Below are positions 1 to 4,421 of a DNA stretch of 5,021 bases, piece by piece (the first letter of the stretch is position 1; the number at the start of each line of letters is the position of its first letter). Under the pieces are notes generated by a model. That model was given only the letters and a program-made list of their open reading frames with translations. It was not told the origin of the DNA and did no database searches. The stretch comes from Massilia sp. (GTDB taxonomy: Bacteria > Pseudomonadota > Gammaproteobacteria > Burkholderiales > Burkholderiaceae_D): positions 1-5,021 of the forward strand of contig DOUW01000053.1 of the NCBI GenBank assembly GCA_003520365.1, read 5' to 3'. A program made the translations under genes and the position numbers.

Positions 1-428
1 CCGATCTCGATCTGCCAGCTTTGTTCGTGCACGTCATTGGAAGGCGCCACTGCCTCGGCGTCGCGGCTGCCGGCACGCAGGCGCGCCTGGTAGACACCGG
101 CCGCCAGCGGGCCGGCGTCCAGGCCCGACCAGGCGACCGGCACCGAGACCGGGCCACGGTCCATGAGTGTGCTGCCCTGCCAGCGCCGCACCACGCGCCC
201 GCCCAGGTGGATGAGTTCCAGTTGCCAGTCGACGCGCCGGGCGCGGCGCGCATTCGGGTAATCAAAGGTCAGCGTGAAGGTACGCGCATCGGGGCGCGCG
301 GGATCAGGCGCCCGATAAGGCGCGTGCAGGGTGGCTTCGAACTCGCTGTGCTCGTCGATGGCGGCGGAGGCGCAGCCCGACAGGAGAAAAAAGGCGAGAA
401 GGGACGGGGAGAGGAGTGAGATTTTCAT
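1..428 (-). CDS. Putative lipoprotein of unknown function, 3' end outside the window
   Basis: About 142 codons are open from an ATG at 428 to the left edge, so the C-terminus is missing. The first residues form a lipoprotein signal: MKIS, a hydrophobic stretch, then the lipobox LLSGC with the acylated cysteine at residue 19. The mature protein should therefore be membrane-anchored, facing the periplasm or cell surface. The rest looks like an all-beta, Ig-like fold: it has alternating hydrophobic residues and a GPLAAGVYQARLRA segment (roughly residues 108-121) that resembles the 'G-x-PL-x-x-G-x-Y' edge of FlgD-type Ig domains. I do not recognise a named family. There is no convincing Shine-Dalgarno sequence, because the space directly upstream of the ATG is filled by an inverted repeat. 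The start is favoured because it gives a complete lipoprotein signal. Codon use is GC-rich like the right-hand genes and unlike the effector cassette next door. Confidence 0.72.
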   Translation of the reverse strand, partial: MKISLLSPSLLAFFLLSGCASAAIDEHSEFEATLHAPYRAPDPARPDARTFTLTFDYPNARRARRVDWQLELIHLGGRVVRRWQGSTLMDRGPVSVPVAWSGLDAGPLAAGVYQARLRAGSRDAEAVAPSNDVHEQSWQIEI

Positions 429-452
429 GATGCAATTTTTGCAATTGCATCA
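428..452. repeat. Perfect 10-bp inverted repeat at the lipoprotein start codon
   Basis: The arms TGATGCAATT (428-437) and AATTGCATCA (443-452) are exact reverse complements separated by 5 nt (TTTGC). The first arm includes the first base of the lipoprotein ATG on the minus strand. As DNA it could be an operator for a dimeric repressor. As mRNA it would form a hairpin that ends at the start codon and occupies the place of a ribosome binding site. There is no U-tract, so it is not a usual terminator. Confidence 0.6.
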
Positions 453-490
453 GGGATTGCCTTTGCGCTAGAGGTAGATTTTATTGCTAT

Positions 491-519
491 TTATTACACA
501 TTGTTTGACGAAAGAACAA
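491..519 (-). promoter_or_regulatory. Weak candidate promoter for the lipoprotein gene
   Basis: On the minus strand TTGTTC (519-514) and TAATAA (496-491) are 17 bp apart inside the most AT-rich stretch of this gap. Each hexamer matches the sigma-70 consensus at only about three of six positions. Transcription would begin near 484, leaving a leader of roughly 55 nt that contains the inverted repeat. The evidence is position and AT-richness more than sequence match. Confidence 0.22.
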
Positions 520-547
520 CGCTTGGCTGACGCTGCCTTTCAGCCCA

Positions 548-619
548 TCAGGCCGCACTCATTCGCCGATCCATCTGCTTCGGCGCAGGTTGATCCGCGT
601 ACAGGCGATCTGCTCCGAC
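548..619 (-). pseudogene. Frameshifted relic of an ATP-grasp gene 3' end (left copy of a flanking repeat)
   Basis: This stretch aligns with the 3' end of the intact ATP-grasp gene at 2348-2420: 61 of 73 aligned columns are identical, with one 1-bp gap. Both copies begin with the same 15 bases, which include the TGA stop codon (548-550 and 2348-2350). Read on the minus strand with the gap closed it gives SEQIACTRIN, a frame break, then PKQMDRRMSAA and stop. The intact gene has PDQIGCARINLPLKQVDRWMSAA. The rest of the ATP-grasp gene is absent: similarity ends at about 619, some 17 bp short of the stop codon of the neighbouring immunity gene. It is therefore a non-functional remnant, and it marks the left boundary of the cassette. 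Confidence 0.7.
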
Positions 620-635
620 TAGCGTCAAATTACCG

Positions 636-1091
636 CTACCGCTGGCGCCGAGCGTCGAAGAACCAGCCGTCCCAATGGATCACAAGCCTGTCCTTGGCTT
701 TGATGAACGCGACAGTGCAGCCGAGGTCAACGACCGTTACAGGATTAGGTAATCCAAGCTTCGAGGCGCTTGCGTGCGCCTGCTCGCGCAGGTACAGCCG
801 AGGCTCGACACGTTCGGCCTCAAGCTCTGGCGGTAAGCATTTCCGCGTGCCGAACTCAACCCTGTCTGGCGCTATCGTAAAAACTTTTCCGACAAGCTGC
901 TTTGCTTCTCGCTCATCGAGCGACGTTATCTCAGATGCATCGAGCGCAGCCTTCAACCGCCATTTGCCAATAACGCTACGTTCCTGGTTATCGCCAGCAT
1001 GTACAGGACTTACCACGCTTGTGAAAGCAAGCGCTACGACAACTGGAAATATCGTCGTGCGTTGACGCAAGACAGAAATCAGGACAGACAT
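636..1091 (-). CDS. Secreted periplasmic protein, probable immunity protein to the adjacent lysozyme effector
   Basis: This 151-residue protein has a clear Sec signal peptide: a basic start (residues 1-11), a hydrophobic core (about 14-27), and a signal peptidase I site VHA|GD after residue 32. The mature part is about 119 residues. It has two cysteines (85 and 125) that could form a disulfide in the periplasm, and a tryptophan-rich end (WDGWFF near 140-145). I do not recognise the family. Its role is inferred from context: it starts 9 bp after the lysozyme stop codon on the same strand, with a purine-rich ribosome site (GGGGGAG, 1094-1100) beside its ATG. Effectors that attack peptidoglycan are usually paired with exported immunity proteins. 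It has no transmembrane helix after the signal and no coiled coil, so a phage Rz-type spanin is unlikely. A general lysozyme inhibitor is the main alternative. Confidence 0.72.
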   Translation of the reverse strand: MSVLISVLRQRTTIFPVVVALAFTSVVSPVHAGDNQERSVIGKWRLKAALDASEITSLDEREAKQLVGKVFTIAPDRVEFGTRKCLPPELEAERVEPRLYLREQAHASASKLGLPNPVTVVDLGCTVAFIKAKDRLVIHWDGWFFDARRQR

Positions 1092-1100
1092 ATCTCCCCC

Positions 1101-1640
1101 CTATTTAGCAGCATTTTCTTTTTTCACGCGAAAAGGAGCACTTTCCTCTTCGCGGCGCTTGATCAACCCTGGAGCAATGACATATTTCGTCTTGCCCTTC
1201 TCTTTAACCTGAACTCTGATCATCTTCGAGATATTGGAGGCGGCGCCTTCAAAATCGTTCGCATTCACGTAGCCATACGTGCCGTTCGCGCCGGTTGGCC
1301 CTGCGTTATAAGTCAGACTGCAAAGTGCATCGAATTGGGCCTGGCTGATCGGCACCTTGATATTGCGGAGGACCGTACGTTCAGCCTCCGCCACGCGGTG
1401 CTCGAATTCCTGATCGACCATCCCGGCACTGACTTTCTTGCCGAGCTCTTCTTCTGTACAGACTCCTTTGTGGGCGAGAATGCCCGCACCCCATGTGCAA
1501 TGCCCCTTGTTCTTGCCCATGTCGTTGTAGTACTTGTAGACATTCTTTTCCGTTGCCCGCATTTTCGCCCTAGCCTCGGGGCTCATCGTCATCTTCACAG
1601 CAGGTTTGCCAGCTTCAGGCTTGCCGGGCACGTCGGTCAT
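1101..1640 (-). CDS. GH24 (T4-type) lysozyme, probable type VI secretion effector
   Basis: A 179-residue muramidase-like protein predicted to cut the MurNAc-GlcNAc bond of peptidoglycan. The GH24 signature is visible: catalytic Glu31, Asp40 nine residues later and Thr49 in a CTWGAG motif (T4 lysozyme has E11, D20, T26 and TIGYGH). Further on come QFDAL (102-106) with SLTYNAG (108-114), and near the C-terminus RREEESAPF (162-170), the family's 'RR-x-E-x-x-x-F' end. Asp to Thr is three residues longer than in T4 lysozyme. About 28 Lys/Pro-rich residues precede the domain. There is no signal peptide, so it needs a delivery route; the divergent hcp and the downstream exported partner point to type VI delivery, and the small size suits carriage inside the Hcp tube. 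An ATG at 1640 is chosen over the GTG at 1643 because GGAGG (1646-1650) lies 5 nt from the ATG. A stray phage endolysin is the alternative. Confidence 0.82.
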   Translation of the reverse strand: MTDVPGKPEAGKPAVKMTMSPEARAKMRATEKNVYKYYNDMGKNKGHCTWGAGILAHKGVCTEEELGKKVSAGMVDQEFEHRVAEAERTVLRNIKVPISQAQFDALCSLTYNAGPTGANGTYGYVNANDFEGAASNISKMIRVQVKEKGKTKYVIAPGLIKRREEESAPFRVKKENAAK

Positions 1641-1767
1641 CACATCCTCCGCAGTCGGGACAAACGTTCAATCTAGCACCGCAATACGTCGACTCGTTGA
1701 GTCCACGCAAGCGAGCTCTGCATTGAGTACTGCAACATGGCAGGCTCAACAAATATGTGGAGGAATG
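1641..1767. promoter_or_regulatory. Divergent intergenic region between the lysozyme operon and hcp
   Basis: These 127 bp must contain the start signals for both directions unless transcripts arrive from outside. Ribosome binding sites are clear on both sides: GGAGG at 1646-1650 (read on the minus strand) for the lysozyme and GGAGG at 1759-1763 for hcp. I see no convincing sigma-70 hexamer pair and no sigma-54 GG-N10-GC element. The only repeats are a small palindrome GACTC-gtt-GAGTC (1691-1703) and two TTGAGT copies (1697 and 1723), all short enough to be chance. Confidence 0.35.
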
Positions 1768-2262
1768 ATGGCAATCGATGTATATCTCCAGATCGATGGG
1801 ATCAAGGGCGAGTCCCAGGACGACAAACATAAGGACTGGATCGAATGCGAATCGGTGAATTGGGGACTGATTCAACCCCGCAGCGCCACGGCGTCGACTG
1901 GCGGTGGACACACCGCGGAGCGCGTCGAGGTGCAGGAAGTCACCTTCAGCAAGCTGGCTGATTTATCGTCGCCGATCCTGATGCAGACTTGCGCGATGGG
2001 CAAAACCATCCCCAAGGCAAAGTTCGAGTTCATGCGCGCCGACGGCAACGGTACGCCGGTCAAGTATTTCGAAATCGAGCTGGAAAATGTGCTCATCGGC
2101 GCAATTACCCCAGGCATCGAAGCGGGCGCGATCCTCGCTGAACATGTCAGCCTGAAGTTCTCGAAGGTGAAGTGGAAATACACGCAGCAGAAAATTGGCG
2201 GCGGCACTGGCGGCACGACGATGGGCGGATGGGATCTCGCCGCCAATAAAGTGGCCGCATAA
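1768..2262 (+). CDS. hcp: Type VI secretion system tube protein Hcp (TssD), orphan copy
   Basis: A 164-residue Hcp-family protein, the usual length. Hcp stacks as hexameric rings to form the inner tube that is fired into target cells, and it also chaperones small effectors in its lumen. Features seen: N-terminal MAIDVYLQIDGIKGES (residues 1-16), the DW and SVNWG segments (23-33), the extended beta region FEIELENVLIGAI (101-113), the strand HVSLKFSKVKWKYTQQ (126-141), and the glycine-rich tail ending GGWDLAANK (153-161) common in proteobacterial Hcp. The ATG at 1768 is preferred to the ATG at 1765, because GGAGG at 1759-1763 leaves 4 nt before the former and only 1 before the latter. No vgrG, PAAR or structural tss gene is in the window, so it must work with a T6SS encoded elsewhere. 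It is divergent from the lysozyme/immunity pair, which it probably serves. Confidence 0.93.
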   Translation: MAIDVYLQIDGIKGESQDDKHKDWIECESVNWGLIQPRSATASTGGGHTAERVEVQEVTFSKLADLSSPILMQTCAMGKTIPKAKFEFMRADGNGTPVKYFEIELENVLIGAITPGIEAGAILAEHVSLKFSKVKWKYTQQKIGGGTGGTTMGGWDLAANKVAA

Positions 2263-2275
2263 GGCCCCCGAACGT

Positions 2276-2308
2276 AAAAAAAGCCCCGGCAGAATTCCGG
2301 GGCTTTTT
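2276..2308. terminator. Bidirectional intrinsic terminator after hcp
   Basis: A 12-bp perfect stem (AAAAAGCCCCGG, 2278-2289, with CCGGGGCTTTTT, 2297-2308) closes a 7-nt loop. On the plus strand it ends in five T beginning 14 nt after the hcp stop region; on the minus strand it ends in seven T. It therefore ends the hcp transcript and can also end the ATP-grasp transcript arriving from 2348, insulating the cassette from that gene. Confidence 0.9.
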
Positions 2309-2347
2309 ACTTTATTCGGGTCTTTCGCCAGAGGCTTCTTTATCCTT

Positions 2348-2420
2348 TCAGGCCGCACTCATCCACCGATCCACCTGCTTCAGCGGCAAATTGATCCGCG
2401 CACACCCGATCTGGTCCGGC
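2348..2420 (-). repeat. Right copy of the flanking direct repeat (intact ATP-grasp 3' end)
   Basis: These 73 bp encode the last 23 residues and stop codon of the ATP-grasp protein. They match 548-619 in the same orientation at 61 of 73 aligned columns. The longest exact block is the terminal 15 bp (2348-2362). The shift between copies is exactly 1800 bp at the stop codon. Confidence 0.75.
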
Positions 2421-3418
2421 CGCACGTTCAGCTCGATCATGCGCGGGCCGTCGACGCCGATCGCCACGTCCACCCCGGCCACGTTCACGTGCGGGAAGGC
2501 CTGCAGCGCGCGCATGGCGACTTCCTGGCATTCGCGCCAGTAGGGCAGCTGCACGCCGCTGATGCGCCCGCCCGTGTCCGGGTGCGCGTCCATGGTGTCG
2601 AGCGGGTTCTTGGCGTTGGCGGCGTGGGTCAGGGTGCCGGTCGCCAGGTCGACCGGGCAGAAGATGCCGCCGCTGCTGGTGTTGTCGACCAGGCTGCCCT
2701 TGCGTCCCACGCGCAGGAAAGCGCCGGCGATGCGGCACTCGCCGCGCGCCTGATAGAGCCAGATGCGCAGGGTGTTGAGCGAATTCGGGTGGATCGCCGC
2801 CAACACCGGATGCTGCGGCAGGTAATGTTCGACGATGTAGCCGTCGCGGTTGTTGCCGGCCTTGTCCCACCACTCGGCCAGGGTGGTCACCGCGCCGCTG
2901 AAGGGATGGACGAAGACCGGCTGGCCGTCCCTTTCCTCGACCTGGAACGCGAAGAAGCCGGCGCCGCCATAGCCTTCCACCAGCTTGAAGCAGATTTTAT
3001 TGCCGACCAGCTCGCGGCTCAGCGCCTCGAGGTCGGCCAGGCTGCGCAGCGACGTGCCATCGGCGCGCGCGCCGCGCTGCGGGTGGATGAAGCCGATGAA
3101 TTCCGGGGTCGGCACGCCGACCAGTTGCAGGATCGCCTTTTCGATCACCTTGTGCTGGGAGCTCTTCTGGTAGGGCCGGCGGTTCCAGCGGTCGATGAAT
3201 TCGTTGTATTCCTTCTTGTTGACGTGGGCCCACTTGTCGGCGAAAGGCACCGAGGTACGCCACCAGCGCGCCTGCAGGTAATAGCCGGGGCCGATGCGGC
3301 GCACCAGGAACAGGGCCGTCATCTCGGCGAGCTGGCGCCAGAACGGCAGGTAAGGCTGATCGGCTTTTCCGGCGCGCAATTGCGACCAGGCGCGCTGTAT
3401 GTCTTTAATGACTTGCAT
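2348..3418 (-). CDS. Sugar-transfer-associated ATP-grasp protein
   Basis: This 356-residue protein matches the 'sugar-transfer associated' ATP-grasp family (PF14397 type), whose members use ATP to activate a carboxylate and are often found near polysaccharide genes; the actual substrate is unknown. Seen in order: a helical, Trp/Arg-rich N-terminus (1-90); FKLVEGYGGAGF (144-155) with Lys145 and the flexible glycine loop over ATP; IVEHYLPQHP (195-204) with the hinge glutamate 197; HPNSLNTLRI (210-219); NTSSGGIFCPVDL (246-258); HPDTGG near 279-284; and GVDVAI (315-320) followed by IELN (328-331), where Glu329 and Asn331 would hold magnesium. All expected elements are present, so the gene looks functional. 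It has no signal peptide and is cytoplasmic. It has its own candidate promoter and is a single-gene unit. The Shine-Dalgarno sequence is weak (GGAT). Its last 73 bp recur at 548-619. Confidence 0.88.
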   Translation of the reverse strand: MQVIKDIQRAWSQLRAGKADQPYLPFWRQLAEMTALFLVRRIGPGYYLQARWWRTSVPFADKWAHVNKKEYNEFIDRWNRRPYQKSSQHKVIEKAILQLVGVPTPEFIGFIHPQRGARADGTSLRSLADLEALSRELVGNKICFKLVEGYGGAGFFAFQVEERDGQPVFVHPFSGAVTTLAEWWDKAGNNRDGYIVEHYLPQHPVLAAIHPNSLNTLRIWLYQARGECRIAGAFLRVGRKGSLVDNTSSGGIFCPVDLATGTLTHAANAKNPLDTMDAHPDTGGRISGVQLPYWRECQEVAMRALQAFPHVNVAGVDVAIGVDGPRMIELNVRPDQIGCARINLPLKQVDRWMSAA

Positions 3419-3465
3419 TCACAATCCAGTGTTCGTCAACTCGGCGCGAAGGCCTCGAAATTGCC

Positions 3466-3492
3466 ATTATATTATGCAATTCCGATATGCAA
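3466..3492 (-). promoter_or_regulatory. Candidate sigma-70 promoter for the ATP-grasp gene
   Basis: On the minus strand a perfect TATAAT (-10, 3471-3466) lies 15 bp from TTGCAT (3492-3487), or 16 bp from TTTGCA one base further. Transcription would begin near 3459, about 40 nt before the ATG at 3418. The region is conspicuously AT-rich in a GC-rich neighbourhood. The short spacing is the weak point. Confidence 0.5.
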
Positions 3493-3509
3493 ACATTGAA
3501 CTGTGTGCG

Positions 3510-3544
3510 GCGGCGGCAGCGGCTGCCACGCAGCCTGCCGCCGC
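3510..3544 (-). terminator. Long GC-rich hairpin downstream of the Tsx-like gene
   Basis: GCGGCGGCAG (3510-3519) pairs with CTGCCGCCGC (3535-3544). Inside, after a 2-nt bulge, GCTGC (3522-3526) pairs with GCAGC (3530-3534) around a 3-nt loop, giving about 15 bp of nearly all G-C stem. It starts about 20 bp after the stop codon of the outer-membrane gene and before the ATP-grasp promoter. No T-tract follows on either strand, so it is a poor classical terminator; a factor-assisted terminator or a 3'-end protecting structure fits better. Confidence 0.4.
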
Positions 3545-3566
3545 GTCCTGCTTAGTTCATGAACAA

Positions 3567-4421
3567 TCAGAAGTGGTACTCGGCGCGCACCATCGGCGTG
3601 CTGGCGCGCTGGCCCTGTCCGCCCGTGGTCTTGCGCGTGTTGCCGAACTTGTTGTTCCAGAACTGGTACTCGAGGCCGAGGCGGAAGCGGTTCTTCGGCT
3701 GGCCGAAGTGGGAGCCGATGTCGTACATCAGCGCCATGTCGAGGTTGGTCTCGGCGCCGGTGCCGTTGCCGACCTCGTCGCGGCCCTTGGCGGCGATGAA
3801 GTTCAGGTAGCCCTCGAAGGAGAGGCGCTCGGCCACCGGGATGCCCCAGGTCGCCGACAGCATGGCGTGGGTGTCGTAGGTGTAGCGGCCGTTGACGTTC
3901 GAGATCGGCGGGAAGGCGCCGCTCGGGGCGTTCGATTCGCGCAGCAGCAGGATGCTGGTGTTCAGGAAGCCCGGCACGTCCCACATCAGGGTGGGGCCGG
4001 CGACCAGCATGCGCTTGCGCGAGTTGTAGCCGACGTCGTTCTTGGTGTTCCAGTCGAAGCCGAAGGTCACGCCCACGCCCTTGACCGGGCCGTAGCGCAT
4101 CTCGGTGCCGCGCAGCGCGCCGATGTCGAGCGTGTGGCGGTAGACGATGTAGGCTTCCTGCGCGCCTTCGGATTGGGTCAGCGAGGCCGGGTCGCTCTTG
4201 TCGGACTGCAGGAGGTCGACGTTGAAGAAGTTGCTGCCGTACTTGTAGCCGCTGGCGTGGGTCAGCGCGAAGATGTGTTTCGAGATGTGTTCCGGATTGT
4301 ACGGCTCGGCGAAACGGGTGCCGTAGCGCCAGCTGATCGAGGTATCGCTCCAATCGGCGGCTTGCGCGGCGCTTGCCGCCAGCAGGAAGGCGGCACCGGC
4401 CGCCAGCGTGGTTTTCTTCAT
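3567..4421 (-). CDS. Tsx-like (nucleoside-specific channel family) outer-membrane protein
   Basis: This 284-residue protein has a classic signal peptide (MKK, hydrophobic core, ASAAQA|AD, cleavage after residue 21) and ends in EYHF, the C-terminal phenylalanine that directs beta-barrel insertion. The mature chain is full of alternating aromatic strands. It shows Tsx/OmpK-family character: WSDTSISWRYGTRFAEPYN near the start, GYKYGSNFFNVDLLQSD around residues 57-73, and the final EYQFWNNKFGN segment. Tsx forms a narrow 12-stranded channel for nucleosides; here the substrate is not shown. The ATG at 4421 overlaps the TGA of the upstream GH94-type gene in ATGA, so translation is probably coupled. 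Only a weak GAAG lies upstream of the ATG. An open frame continues upstream of this ATG as far as 4982, but that part is the wrong frame of the neighbouring gene, and the signal peptide fixes the start. Confidence 0.85.
   Translation of the reverse strand: MKKTTLAAGAAFLLAASAAQAADWSDTSISWRYGTRFAEPYNPEHISKHIFALTHASGYKYGSNFFNVDLLQSDKSDPASLTQSEGAQEAYIVYRHTLDIGALRGTEMRYGPVKGVGVTFGFDWNTKNDVGYNSRKRMLVAGPTLMWDVPGFLNTSILLLRESNAPSGAFPPISNVNGRYTYDTHAMLSATWGIPVAERLSFEGYLNFIAAKGRDEVGNGTGAETNLDMALMYDIGSHFGQPKNRFRLGLEYQFWNNKFGNTRKTTGGQGQRASTPMVRAEYHF

Larger units (their letters stand above)
548..2350. other. Candidate inserted T6SS effector cassette bounded by direct repeats
   Basis: The segment contains the immunity-like gene, the GH24 lysozyme gene and hcp. 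It is flanked on both sides by the same ATP-grasp 3'-end sequence in the same orientation. Base composition falls sharply inside: 1081-1140 has 26 G+C of 60, whereas 2581-2640 in the ATP-grasp gene has 43 of 60. No integrase, transposase or tRNA is visible, so the mechanism of entry is unknown and the cassette model is an inference from the repeats and composition. Confidence 0.45.

Noticed and set aside
484..1065. Plus-strand open frame (193 codons) opposite the immunity-like gene
   Set aside because: Begins in the intergenic gap and crosses the ATP-grasp relic, with no ribosome site; the minus strand has a signal peptide and strong Shine-Dalgarno sequence.
636..1640. Prophage lysis cassette (endolysin plus spanin)
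   Set aside because: The partner has a cleavable signal and a compact mature domain, not an Rz-like membrane anchor and coiled coil; there is no holin, and hcp is adjacent.
999..1676. Plus-strand open frame (225 codons) opposite the lysozyme gene
   Set aside because: The minus strand carries the GH24 catalytic residues; this frame has no motif and no ribosome site.
1691..1703. GACTC-gtt-GAGTC palindrome as an operator
   Set aside because: Only 5-bp arms, expected by chance at this scale, and no recognisable promoter beside it.
1606..1767. Extended N-terminus for Hcp
   Set aside because: The added residues overlap the divergent lysozyme start and intergenic region and match nothing in Hcp, while a GGAGG sits directly before 1768.
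2195..3499. Long plus-strand open frame (434 codons)
   Set aside because: It lies antisense to the ATP-grasp gene, is rich in Ala/Arg/Val/Asp typical of GC-rich shadow frames, starts inside hcp, and runs through the terminator. It shows no recognisable motif.
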